DNA of 64,000 bases from Mycolicibacterium sp. CH28 (lineage in GTDB: Bacteria > Actinomycetota > Actinomycetes > Mycobacteriales > Mycobacteriaceae). Positions 8,135 through 16,601 of this stretch are shown here, piece after piece. The notes below the pieces were generated by a model. The model saw only the letters and a list, made by a program, of their open reading frames with translations. It did not search any database and had not been told where the DNA came from. The DNA lies in the NCBI RefSeq assembly GCF_004745805.1, contig NZ_SRLQ01000018.1, positions 241,171 to 305,170 of the forward strand, in the 5' to 3' direction. The position numbers were made by a program, and so were the translations under genes. The first letter of the stretch is position 1. Every line of letters starts with the position of its first letter.

Positions 8135-9082
8135 ATGGACAGAGGACAGAATCCGAACAGTGGCGCCGCCGCTCGACTCAACGAACTGGCCGACGTGGCC
8201 GAGCAATGCCGAATCTCCTTCTTCGCAACAGCTGATGAATCACACTGGCAGCCGCGCGTGGGCTCGCCAGCTGCGAGAGCGAAAACTATTCTGTCGCAAC
8301 GTGACCCGGCAACCTCTAGCGCCGGCATGTTGGCCGGTTTCGACTTGATCTCCGAGGTGATCGTCACGTACCTCGAGATTGCCGCGGCGCATCTGGGTGG
8401 CTTGGCGGCCCTTTACAGGGCCCAGGAGCTGATCTTCCCGCCGCTGCCAGTCGCTCGTTCTGTCGTCGAACACAGCTCACGTGTGCTGTGGGTTCTGGGC
8501 GATTCGCCTATTCGCTATACCGACATTCTCGCCCGCGCCTACCTGGAGACATTCGCCAGCGCTGAAGCCACCAAAGCGGCTGCCAGCCGGTTGGGCTCCA
8601 AACAGGATGAGAACTACGTTGCGGCGAAGTGGCGATGGGAGGAGGTTCGTAGACGGGCGATTGCTGCGTTCCCAGGAGCCACTGCTGAGGACCTGAATGA
8701 CGGCAAACCCGGTCGTACGCTCGGTGGGCAGGTCTTCCTCGGGCCAGAGGCGGGTGTCGAGTGGATGTATGCGCTTCTGGCTCGGTCGGCCGGCAGCTCG
8801 CTGAGCGCGGGCCAGGCGCGCGGCGTGTATGGGCTGTTGTCGAGCGGCACGCACCCCTCACTGGACCTTGCCCGTCAGTTCAGGGTTCCGGTGAAGCGCG
8901 GTCACTACGTCGAGTTCAACTTGCGCGTGGACAGTGCCCACCTTCAACGACTGCTCACTGCGGCGGTCGCGACATACTACAACGCTCTGTCGTACGTCAT
9001 CAGCTTTTACGGTGCCGATCACAGTCCCCACGATCAGCTGACGGCTACGATCGAGAGAGCCCTGCCTGGAACCCTTACGTGA
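8135..9082 (+). CDS. Hypothetical soluble protein (315 aa)
   Basis: The ATG at 8135 follows an AGGAG box at 8123-8127. The sequence is mostly alpha-helical, with segments such as RAQELIFPPLPVARSVVEHS and YGLLSSGTHPSLDLARQF, the latter recalling the HEPN/DUF5677-like class of helical proteins, but the motif is not clear enough to assign. It is divergent from the 657-aa HEPN-like gene. Function unknown. Confidence 0.55.
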   Translation: MDRGQNPNSGAAARLNELADVAEQCRISFFATADESHWQPRVGSPAARAKTILSQRDPATSSAGMLAGFDLISEVIVTYLEIAAAHLGGLAALYRAQELIFPPLPVARSVVEHSSRVLWVLGDSPIRYTDILARAYLETFASAEATKAAASRLGSKQDENYVAAKWRWEEVRRRAIAAFPGATAEDLNDGKPGRTLGGQVFLGPEAGVEWMYALLARSAGSSLSAGQARGVYGLLSSGTHPSLDLARQFRVPVKRGHYVEFNLRVDSAHLQRLLTAAVATYYNALSYVISFYGADHSPHDQLTATIERALPGTLT

Positions 9083-9116
9083 ACTCTCGCAGCTCATTTC
9101 CGTAGCCAGGGTTGCT

Positions 9117-9537
9117 CTACAGGTTCGCTAACACCACCGTATCGCTGTGCGCGTGGACATGGTCTCGCGGAGCCAGCGCCCCACCGTCGGCTTGCTCGCG
9201 ATGCCGCCGCTCCAGCGCCCGAACCACCTGCGGGCCAACCCCGGGATTCGTACTCCGAGGTGGCTACTTCAATGAAGGCGATCTCCAGCCTCTCGGAGCC
9301 GATGGCCGGCACGTTCGCGTAGTGCTCGATGTCGACGTCCTCTTTGAGCTCAACGCGTGCCACCTCGGCGCCGGCCTCCAGCATCTAGACGTACCAGGGG
9401 TGCTCGATGTCGTAGAAAAGCGGGTTCCACCAGTGCGGGTTCGTATAGTTCACTGCTTCGTCGAAAGGCGGCCTCCACGAGCGATCGTTCAAGGGGCCAG
9501 GACGGAGATCAATCAACTCCAAGGTCAACGCGCCCAC
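9117..9537 (-). pseudogene. GNAT-like acetyltransferase, broken by stop and frameshift
   Basis: From a GTG at 9537 (GAGGAG upstream) the frame reads VGALTLELIDLRPGPLNDRS and on to DIEHPWYV, then an in-frame TAG (9385-9387). It continues MLEAGAEVARVELKED to VATSEYESRG, then changes frame and ends GPQVVRALERRHREQADGG and ...TVVLANL with a stop at 9117. The YESRG-x-G-x-QVV-ALERRHRE part is a GNAT acetyl-CoA motif. Two independent lesions show decay. Confidence 0.65.
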
Positions 9538-9550
9538 CGAAGTCGGCTCC

Positions 9551-11542
9551 TCACGCGGCCTGTGCCTGTCGTATCCGCGCATCCAACTCCGCGGCGGCTG
9601 TGACCATGAACCGCGGGCATGGACGGTACGGGAATCCGCACGCCTCCAGGTAGAGCTGCAGCGGCATCACCCCCACCTGCCGCCAGGTCCGGATCAGGCT
9701 GGCCACCTCAACCCGGGGTGTCTCCGCCATGCCCTCCAGCAGCAGGAGATCGGAGATTGAGACGACAGCGGGCGCCAGCATCTTGCCCCCGTACGCCGCC
9801 ATCATCTCGCGGGCACAGATCCCGACGAGCATCGTCGACGTCGGAGTGCTCGGTAGTCCCACGTCGGGCACGACGACGAAGGGCGCGAACGTCGTATCCG
9901 TGAACGATCTTCCGTCCCAGCCGCGTTCGGTCAGGTGGTCGATCACGGACTCGAACTGACGCGCCTTCTTGCTCGTCAGGAACGCTTCGAGGTTCGAGGC
10001 GAAGTCCTCGCCGCTGCCCCATCCCTCGGCCAGCTGCTGCCTCAGCGGGCGGTGCGTCGCGTCGATGAGCCAGGCGAACCGGCTATCGGTCGGCAGCATC
10101 CAATCGCACGCCTTCGGCCTCGCGCCGCTGCTCACTGTCCACGCGGCCTGCATGTCCTCTTCACCGACGATCGATCCGAACATCGCGCTGTTCGCAGCGA
10201 TGCGGGCGATGATGCGACCGACGATCTGCTCGAACTGGTGCTTGACCGCATCCTGGAAACGCTTTGCCCGCTCCGGCTTCCCCTGCTCTATGAAGCCCTG
10301 CTGAACATCGAACTCGGGGGCGTTCCCGAAAAACCGGTCCATGCCCCACTGCGCCCGAAGCGCGAGCACCGCGCCGTCGCCGAGGTCGAGGAATGGGAAC
10401 CGCGTGAACGTGTACCGCTGCGATCGGACGTCGCCGCGCTCGCGATCCTGCTGCGACATGGCGCGGAATTGGTCGAGGTCGCGGACCATGTTGCGCTTGA
10501 TGTACTGCACCACCTCGTCACTGACACCGTGCTCGTGGAGTGCGCCTATGTCGAAGCAGGCGCGCCCTGTCCGAAGAACCGACACGATGACGTCGCCCGC
10601 GCGCAGGAACTCGTCCATGCTGATCCCGGTGGCTTCACGGAACGTGTCGGCGGGGGTCGCACCGAGCTGGTCGCCCACCTTCTCCGCCCATGGCTGGTAC
10701 CAGAACTCGTGAGTCATGCACTTCATCTGCTCGGGCAACCGAGAGGCGTTGAACATCATCGACGCCGCCTCGTCCACCGCCATCTCGTTGGCGAACTCTA
10801 TGAGCTCGTCCTCCGACATGCCCCGCATCTCAGCGTCCATCTGGCGCATGTCCATCGCGTTGAACCGAGTTGCCCGGCCGCTTGGTGTGTCGTGCTCCTC
10901 GTTCACCGACAGCAACAGCTCGAGCAGGGCATCGTCGTCCTCGATACCGACGTGGGGCCCCTCGCCGGCTTCGATGATCTCCCGCATGAGCCGGACCATG
11001 GTCTGCGGTGGCGCCAGCCGATGCCCAGCCACGAGCTGCTGCCGCACCGGCTCGTACCACTGCGAATCCACGATGCGCATCGCCTCGGTTGGCAACGTCT
11101 CCGCACTGCTGAGCATCGCCGCGTCGAGCTCGGCTTGCATCTCGCCCAGCGCTACCAATACGGCTGTGCTGTCGATGTCCGAGAGCAGCGCGAGGCGTTG
11201 TCCCCGATCGAGCGGGACCAGTCCCACAGATGTCGCGGTGATCGCGTGCCGCGCCATCCCGTGCATCGCCTCTATGACACGCTGCGCCCCGAGAGGGAGG
11301 TCACTCATGTCGGGTAGCTCCATCGCGGTGGGCTGAAAGGCAGGCCTGCCCGGAGGCGTAGCTGCACCGCTGCCCGTTTGCCTTGTCCGCTTCGCGATGC
11401 GCCGTTGCCGGCGTGCACGCTTTTGCTGCCGTTTCCCCATAACCATTGATGGTTGCACTGAGGGCTGACAACCGCTGACGCCCGGCGCCGACACGAGGCT
11501 ATCCCTTCCAGGCCCAGCACGGGCGTGCGAGTAGTCGACCAT
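9551..11542 (-). CDS. Hypothetical protein, last gene of a three-gene operon (663 aa)
   Basis: The start at 11542 is 6 nt after the preceding stop; an alternative is the ATG pair at 11446/11440, which begins MVMGKRQQKRARRQRRIAKR and would make the basic tail the true N-terminus. The remainder is acidic and helical, with segments such as DMRQMDAEMRGMSEDELIEF. No family is recognised and no membrane segment is seen. It is tightly linked to two small genes upstream, suggesting one complex or pathway. Confidence 0.6.
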   Translation of the reverse strand: MVDYSHARAGPGRDSLVSAPGVSGCQPSVQPSMVMGKRQQKRARRQRRIAKRTRQTGSGAATPPGRPAFQPTAMELPDMSDLPLGAQRVIEAMHGMARHAITATSVGLVPLDRGQRLALLSDIDSTAVLVALGEMQAELDAAMLSSAETLPTEAMRIVDSQWYEPVRQQLVAGHRLAPPQTMVRLMREIIEAGEGPHVGIEDDDALLELLLSVNEEHDTPSGRATRFNAMDMRQMDAEMRGMSEDELIEFANEMAVDEAASMMFNASRLPEQMKCMTHEFWYQPWAEKVGDQLGATPADTFREATGISMDEFLRAGDVIVSVLRTGRACFDIGALHEHGVSDEVVQYIKRNMVRDLDQFRAMSQQDRERGDVRSQRYTFTRFPFLDLGDGAVLALRAQWGMDRFFGNAPEFDVQQGFIEQGKPERAKRFQDAVKHQFEQIVGRIIARIAANSAMFGSIVGEEDMQAAWTVSSGARPKACDWMLPTDSRFAWLIDATHRPLRQQLAEGWGSGEDFASNLEAFLTSKKARQFESVIDHLTERGWDGRSFTDTTFAPFVVVPDVGLPSTPTSTMLVGICAREMMAAYGGKMLAPAVVSISDLLLLEGMAETPRVEVASLIRTWRQVGVMPLQLYLEACGFPYRPCPRFMVTAAAELDARIRQAQAA

Positions 11543-11548
11543 CGGAGG

Positions 11549-11758
11549 CTAACGGCTGCGGGGAATCACGATTCGGGATCGCTGCACCGTGGACCCATCG
11601 GGCAGGTCGGCGCGGAGCCCGAGCACCTCAAACTGATCGGGACTCGCGTTGACTGTCGCGATCTGCACGTTCATCGCGTCGGGGAGAAGCTCAGCGAGTG
11701 CATGTTGCAGCGCTTCTGCGGTCTCGATACCCAGCTGAACTGGGTCGGCGTTGCCCAC
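11549..11758 (-). CDS. Small hypothetical protein, middle gene of operon (69 aa)
   Basis: The GTG at 11758 lies 2 nt after the stop of the 70-aa gene, which indicates coupled translation. The sequence has a helix (VQLGIETAEALQHALAELLP) followed by beta-strands (VQIATVNAS, FEVLGLRADL, STVQRSRIVIP). No homologue is recognised. Confidence 0.5.
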   Translation of the reverse strand: MGNADPVQLGIETAEALQHALAELLPDAMNVQIATVNASPDQFEVLGLRADLPDGSTVQRSRIVIPRSR

Positions 11759-11760
11759 AG

Positions 11761-11973
11761 TCAGCTGCCTCGGTGCTTCTGAACGAGCTTGCGGACCTCG
11801 GCGTCGTTGGGTGTGATTCCCATGCCCTTCATCTGCTTCTTGACCTCGTCGATGGCGTCCGACTCGGTGCCGCCCAAGGGGATCTGGATCCCCGCCGAGA
11901 ATTGCTTCTCGAGGTCACGTTGCAGCTTGGCGATGCCGGCCTTGTTGGGGACGAACTTCCCGGAACTACTCAT
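11761..11973 (-). CDS. Small hypothetical protein, first gene of operon (70 aa)
   Basis: The ATG at 11973 is preceded by AAGGAG at good spacing. It starts MSSSGKFVPNKAGIAKLQRD and is rich in lysine with two helices; KAGIAKLQRDLEKQF faintly resembles phage gp10-type head-tail proteins, which is too weak to assign. It leads the 70/69/663-residue operon. Confidence 0.5.
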   Translation of the reverse strand: MSSSGKFVPNKAGIAKLQRDLEKQFSAGIQIPLGGTESDAIDEVKKQMKGMGITPNDAEVRKLVQKHRGS

Positions 11974-12132
11974 CTGACGTCTCCTTGCTTCAGTCCCGGC
12001 GCGGCCAGTCCGCACTCGGTCTCCGAGGTAAGTCCAACATGCTCCACCGACACGCTCCCCGGCCCGAGCTGACCGGTTCCCTGTGTCCGGTAAACCGGGA
12101 ACAGGTCACTGTCATGACCGAATACCCTGAGG

Positions 12133-12180
12133 CAGAAAGGAACTGGTCAGCCCCGGATCTCGAGAATTGAAACATCGCAG
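12133..12180 (+). repeat. Cassette repeat CR1 (isolated copy inside the island)
   Basis: Box CAGAA, exactly 31 bases starting AGGAACTGGTCAGCC and containing ATCTCGAGAATT, then box GAAAC and ATCGCAG. Its distance to the kinase-like start codon (55 nt) equals that of CR5 to the paralogous kinase at 31441. Confidence 0.6.
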
Positions 12181-12228
12181 TCTCCCTTTCAGGACGCTGC
12201 CATTCCCGCTCACTGACATACTCGTGCG

Positions 12229-13224
12229 ATGACAGCTGTCAGAGCTGCTCGTCACCAGAGAGTCTCGGCGGCGCTCGGGTCTAGCAGCGATGATGAGCTC
12301 GCGGCGCTGGTGGGAACGGGTCAAGTCATCGGCGTGGGTGTGGGTGGTGGCTCCGAGCTCGTCAACGTCGCCGGCGTGCCGGTGTTCAGCAAGCGGATCC
12401 CCCTAACCCACCGGGAGGTCGCAAACTCGGGCTCCACAGCGAACCTGTTCGACCTGCCGATGTTCTGCAACTACGGTCTCGGCGGCCCAGGGTTCAACGC
12501 GTGGCGAGAGCTGGCGGCGAACATCATCGTCACCGATGCCGTTCTAACCGGCGAGACGCACTCATTCCCGATCCTCTACCACTGGCGGGTACTACCCGGC
12601 CGGTCACCGATAGCCGACGAACACGCAGACATCGACGCCGCCGTCGCCGCCCAAGGCGGTAGCTCGGCCGTCCGCGCCCGCCTGGAAGCGCTGGCTGCCG
12701 CTACGTGCAGCCTTGTGCTGTTCTGCGAATACATCCCGCATCCGATAACGGACTGGCTACGAGAGAGCCCGGCTGACAAAGCCGTCGCAGTCGAAAGGGA
12801 ACTTTCCGAGATCGTGGCACTCCTGCGGGATCGGGAGTTGCTCCACATGGACGGCCATTTCGGCAACATCCGCACCGACGGAGAGCGGATCTATCTCAGC
12901 GACTTTGGGCTGGCCACATCGCCCCGATTCGACCTGTCCTCGCCCGAGCGCGACTTCACTGCACGACATGTCACGCATGACGCCAACTACGCCGCTATGC
13001 GACTCGTCAACTGGCTGGTGACCGGCGTGTGCGGAGTGCCCCGCGGCGCCCCAGTCGCCCACGACGAGTACGTACGGCAATGCGCCGCTGGACACGTAAC
13101 GAATGACCTGCCACCGACAGTTGCCGCGATCTTGACACGGCACGCGCCCGCCGCCGCGAAGATGAACCCCTTCTACGGGAAACTGTTCCACGGCGACCTC
13201 CACGCCGAATACCCAGATCTGTGA
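12229..13224 (+). CDS. Atypical kinase-like protein, copy A (331 aa)
   Basis: The C-lobe carries LLHMDGHFGNIRTD (His206, Asp208, Asn213) and YLSDFGLA (Asp225), a catalytic loop and DFG of the protein/aminoglycoside kinase fold; Lys55 in VFSKRIPL may be the ATP-binding lysine. There is no membrane segment. A paralogue at 31441-32445 is near-identical over most of its length. No ribosome-binding site is seen; a CATACT box 6 nt upstream may drive a leaderless message. Substrate unknown: it could phosphorylate protein or a small molecule. Confidence 0.7.
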   Translation: MTAVRAARHQRVSAALGSSSDDELAALVGTGQVIGVGVGGGSELVNVAGVPVFSKRIPLTHREVANSGSTANLFDLPMFCNYGLGGPGFNAWRELAANIIVTDAVLTGETHSFPILYHWRVLPGRSPIADEHADIDAAVAAQGGSSAVRARLEALAAATCSLVLFCEYIPHPITDWLRESPADKAVAVERELSEIVALLRDRELLHMDGHFGNIRTDGERIYLSDFGLATSPRFDLSSPERDFTARHVTHDANYAAMRLVNWLVTGVCGVPRGAPVAHDEYVRQCAAGHVTNDLPPTVAAILTRHAPAAAKMNPFYGKLFHGDLHAEYPDL

Positions 13225-13535
13225 GATTGCGGCAATCGCGGCAAGTTAGCCGTCGGTCGCCGTCGGCGTTTGATCCGGGCGCCGCGGACAAACCCACTGG
13301 ATCAGCGCCTGCGGTGGCCGACGTTTCTCACCTCAACCTGCACGACCTCATCGACATGTCGGGATCGGTAGGCCCAGAATCCCCCCACCTGGGCGGCATG
13401 CTCCGCGGACCCATCCCACCAGTGTGACCCGCCAACCGCAGAACGTCCTGGGCGGCGAAACACCGCGGACGGCGTTCACCTCGCTGCCCCGATCGGGCAA
13501 CCACAACGACACCACGACCGAGTAGTTTCGCCGGG
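13225..13535. other. Intergenic region, nothing recognised
   Basis: A 311-bp gap between kinase copy A and the zinc-ribbon gene. Short open frames exist on both strands but none has a family match or start signal; no complete cassette repeat is found here. Confidence 0.35.
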
Positions 13536-14267
13536 GTGTCTGCTGATCTCGAGGCCTACGAGCGACTCGGCGACCTCGACGCTCCATTCGCCGTCACCGT
13601 CAAAGACGAGCGCCACCAACGAGATCGACAGCGACTACGCGACTCCATGCACTCCGAAGTGGCGCCGCTGAGGTACGAGCAGTATCGCGCCGGGCAACCG
13701 TGCCCGGGGTGCGGCCGTCCTTACGTCGATGCCGAACCGTTCGAGCCCAAAGGCACCATGTTCTTCTCGGACTCCGAACGCGCACGCTATGACGCCGAGG
13801 AGGCCCGATTCAAAGAAGCGCACCCGTCGTGCGGATCTCACAGCCACGGCGTCTCGGGTTCGCTCACAAAGCATTGCGGCAAATGTTGCCCGCCGCCACC
13901 GCTGTCACCGATGCAGTTCGACCGGCTCACCACCTTGCTGCGAAGACCCACCCCCGACCACGAGCTGATGGTGTGGCAGCTCCGTCTGTACTGTGGGCAC
14001 ACCGTGGAGCGCCGGGCGCACGCCAGCCACAAGACCGTTCACGCAGCCTTCACAGGATCGACCAGGTGTGCCGAATGTGGCTGCGACCCTGCGACAATCG
14101 TCGATGCCCGAGCTATCGGTCGTGCCGCCCCGCCGCCTGGAACTGAAGCACGACCCCCGGCTCCTGCCCTAGGGAAGCCTACGAGGGCAGCACTAGAGAA
14201 ACGGATCGCAGAACTCGAGGCGGAAGTGGCACAGCTGCAAGAGAATAGGGACTCGGGTCGGCGCTGA
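13536..14267 (+). CDS. Zinc-ribbon protein with C-terminal coiled coil (243 aa)
   Basis: GTG start. Three Cys pairs are visible: CPGCGRPY near residue 49, CGKCCPPPP near 116 and CAECGC near 177, consistent with zinc ribbons. The C-terminus RAALEKRIAELEAEVAQLQE is a coiled coil. It ends 4 bp from the stop of the convergent PIN toxin gene. A role in nucleic-acid binding or protein assembly is likely; no family name can be given. Confidence 0.6.
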   Translation: MSADLEAYERLGDLDAPFAVTVKDERHQRDRQRLRDSMHSEVAPLRYEQYRAGQPCPGCGRPYVDAEPFEPKGTMFFSDSERARYDAEEARFKEAHPSCGSHSHGVSGSLTKHCGKCCPPPPLSPMQFDRLTTLLRRPTPDHELMVWQLRLYCGHTVERRAHASHKTVHAAFTGSTRCAECGCDPATIVDARAIGRAAPPPGTEARPPAPALGKPTRAALEKRIAELEAEVAQLQENRDSGRR

Positions 14268-14270
14268 TCG

Positions 14271-14825
14271 TCAACCGTTGAGCCAGGAGTTGAATTTTCC
14301 GCGGTCGAACGGACCTGTCGGCGGCGTATGCCGCTGCTTCTGGTGCAGTATCCGCGAATACTGCCAGAGCTCGTCTGCGGCCGCGAAGTCTCGCTTGTAG
14401 CCGATGCGCAGGAGATCCCAGGTGCCAATTACTTTCGGATAGCCGGCACCCATTCCGGCGACCAAGTCGCGGACTGCGTGATCGTCGGTACACAGAATTG
14501 CAGGGAGGCTGCGGCATTCGATGATCGCCAGCGTCTCGGCCTCGCCCAGGTTCTTGGTGCGGGGTTCGCCGGGCACCCGAAGTCGCTCGTAATACGTCCG
14601 AGTCGTGAGGTGTTCGACTGGTGTGTCCGGGCGTAAGGGCTCGCCGAAGATGTCCCACGCCCGCCGGATCGATGAGAGGTCCGGTTCGCCTGCCCAGGCG
14701 GAACACTCGTCGGACACCGATCCACACCACGCTCGCTCTGCGGCGACCTTTTCCAACAGATCCATCCGCTCGATCGTGGCGAAGTTGATGAGCGCGGTGG
14801 TATCGGGAAATAACACCAGAGTCAC
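14271..14825 (-). CDS. PIN-domain toxin (184 aa)
   Basis: The N-terminus LVLFPDTTALINFATI supplies the first acidic residue (Asp8), GEAETLAIIE supplies Glu95/Glu97 and CTDDHAVRDL supplies Asp114/115, the metal-binding set of PIN endoribonucleases. It lies 9 bp downstream of the XRE/ImmA gene on the same strand, the known arrangement of COG2856-PIN toxin-antitoxin pairs. At 184 residues it is longer than VapC (about 130), as in that subclass. Confidence 0.8.
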   Translation of the reverse strand: MTLVLFPDTTALINFATIERMDLLEKVAAERAWCGSVSDECSAWAGEPDLSSIRRAWDIFGEPLRPDTPVEHLTTRTYYERLRVPGEPRTKNLGEAETLAIIECRSLPAILCTDDHAVRDLVAGMGAGYPKVIGTWDLLRIGYKRDFAAADELWQYSRILHQKQRHTPPTGPFDRGKFNSWLNG

Positions 14826-14834
14826 TGGGGCAGC

Positions 14835-15917
14835 TCAGATCGCCAGCGCTGTCATCAGTTCCGAGCTGCTGATGGACTCCGGTGCGGCTGGTTGGTCGAC
14901 CTCCAAGGCGTCGGCCGAGACTCCGAGCATCCACGCAAGGGTGGCTTTCCTCAGTTGCCCCTGCGCGATCAACTCCAGATGAGCGTCTTGGATGGCAGGC
15001 GGGAATCGCCGAAGCGCCGCGGCGTCCATGCGGGCGGTGATCGGATCACCGGATACGGCCGGTCGCCAGTGGCGTCGCAGTAGGCGTTGCGTCGGTTGTG
15101 TCCGCCACTCCTCCACGACCGGCGATGCCGCAATCTGGAGCGAATCGAGTCGATGTCCCACCGCTGCGGTCGACACACCGAAATCCCAGACCAGCGCGGC
15201 CAGCTCGCCCGCTGTCATGGAGGCCCAGTCTCGGGCGTGTACCCGTGCGGCCGGCATGAGCAGCTCTGCGGCAAAGCCATTGGCCGCCCATTCGTGGAGG
15301 TTTCGTGTCTCTTCCGATAGACCTGCATCGGTGTGCCCGTAGGCGAAGTGACCGAGTTCGTGGGCGATGTCCCAGTTCTCGCGGAACCAGTTTCCGGACG
15401 CGGGAATCGCAATGATCGCGTTTTCGCCGACCGTGAAGCCGTAGGCCGTCGACAACTCGGCGACCCGGATCATGTTGATGCCGAACGTCTTCTCAACATC
15501 CTCGAGGAGCGTTTGCACGAAATCGGGACCCAACTGCGCGCGCGCGTCCGCTACATCGGTGGGCGGTTTGCACTTCGGCAACGACATGGTTGCCGCTTGC
15601 CGATACGCCAATGCGATGTCATTAAGGACTTCGCGGTCGTTGCTGTGACCCGGAATGGTCCGGTTGCCAGTGCTCGGGTCGTAGTCGTGGCGCGCGACGA
15701 CGGTCACCCGCTGCGGATCAGGCTCTCCAGTGATCAACCAGTGCACCTCCGCCCCGAGGTGTTCTGCAATCCGCACCAGTTCTACGGCTGAGAAGCTGCG
15801 CTGCCCTCGCACCCCGCGCGACATCGCGTCTGCCGGAATTCCCACGGCATCAGCGACACGGCCCTGCTGTCCTGCGGGGATGAGCGATCCGACGCGCGCT
15901 CCAATGTCAGCGCTCAT
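14835..15917 (-). CDS. XRE/ImmA-type antitoxin, COG2856 (360 aa)
   Basis: Residues about 7-65 form a Cro/C1-type helix-turn-helix domain, followed by an ImmA/IrrE-type zinc peptidase domain with HELGH (186-190) and the downstream HEWAANGFAAELLMP helix (Glu209). This matches the COG2856 antitoxin partnered with PIN toxins. The ATG at 15917 lies 6 nt after a TAGTAT -10 box, implying a leaderless message. A perfect inverted repeat just upstream is a likely self-regulation site. Confidence 0.85.
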   Translation of the reverse strand: MSADIGARVGSLIPAGQQGRVADAVGIPADAMSRGVRGQRSFSAVELVRIAEHLGAEVHWLITGEPDPQRVTVVARHDYDPSTGNRTIPGHSNDREVLNDIALAYRQAATMSLPKCKPPTDVADARAQLGPDFVQTLLEDVEKTFGINMIRVAELSTAYGFTVGENAIIAIPASGNWFRENWDIAHELGHFAYGHTDAGLSEETRNLHEWAANGFAAELLMPAARVHARDWASMTAGELAALVWDFGVSTAAVGHRLDSLQIAASPVVEEWRTQPTQRLLRRHWRPAVSGDPITARMDAAALRRFPPAIQDAHLELIAQGQLRKATLAWMLGVSADALEVDQPAAPESISSSELMTALAI

Positions 15918-15923
15918 GATCAA

Positions 15924-15952
15924 ATACTAGGCTGAAGTTGGGAAAATCCCAA
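15924..15952 (-). promoter_or_regulatory. Promoter and palindromic operator of the XRE/ImmA-PIN pair
   Basis: On the minus strand TAGTAT (15924-15929) lies 6 nt before the ATG. At 15938-15952 TTGGGA and TCCCAA form a perfect inverted repeat around AAA, placed in the -35/spacer region where XRE binding would block transcription. Seen in sequence; regulator assignment inferred. Confidence 0.55.
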
Positions 15953-16601
15953 ACACTGGATTCGAGCACGTCGCGCCCCCCTTGTTGCATGTCAGAACGC
16001 TAGCGGCAGACACCGACAAGTCCGAGGGCCCGGCTGCGCCACCTACATCCAGTTAACGCCCCGCGAGACGGACTCCGCACGTCGGACACCAGTCGACACC
16101 GACCCCGAGGACGGTGCTGATCGCGTCGAGATTGTCCAGGTGGTGTTGGTCGCGGAACAGAGCAGGGGAGGGCATCACGCACCATTTTTCCTGTGCTCGC
16201 CGACATCCGTGCCGTTGTCGAGAAGGACGTGAGTCCACAACTGATGAGAGGGGTAATCGATTCAATGCGTGACTGTCGCCGGAAGCGTCATGGTCCTTTG
16301 GACGCGCAGGGTCGTCCAGGCGTGGGCGCCACCCGCGCCGCGGCCAGGTGCGAGGGCCCGGCGGTCCCTCCGCGTCATCGGCGCTGTGCGGCGGTCAAGA
16401 TCTACCTCGCGAAGCAGCAGCCGCCCCAGTGCGCATCCCTTTGGCACGGCAAGACACTCTTGGCGCCAGAGACTCCGTGCGCCGCCGCGCTCTTCGGCAG
16501 CAAGCCACTTAGCCGACCCCGGTGTCGGTAGTGGGCCGTACGATCGGCGTCAGCCAGGCCCCGTGTCGGAGCCTCGTAGTAACTCCGGGGGAAGCAGCCT
16601 A
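15953..16601. other. Intergenic region, nothing firm
   Basis: About 650 bp. A minus-strand frame at 16053-16175 ends DWCPTCGVRLAGR and could be a 40-residue peptide or gene remnant, but it has no start signal. Otherwise nothing recognised. Confidence 0.3.

Noticed and set aside
9935..11317. Long plus-strand open frame of 460 codons opposite the 663-residue gene
   Set aside because: Arg/His/Leu-rich shadow caused by high GC and codon bias of the minus-strand gene; no start signal or family match.
11979..12024. Pair of GTCTC boxes resembling an inverted cassette repeat
   Set aside because: Separation is 35 bases and the spacer does not match the consensus.
13190..13360. A cassette repeat downstream of kinase copy A matching CR6
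   Set aside because: Only CGACCTCATC is shared and no GAGAC box follows at the right distance; at best an eroded copy.
16053..16175. Possible 40-residue minus-strand peptide ending DWCPTCGVRLAGR
   Set aside because: No ribosome-binding site or -10 box and too short to support; may be a remnant.
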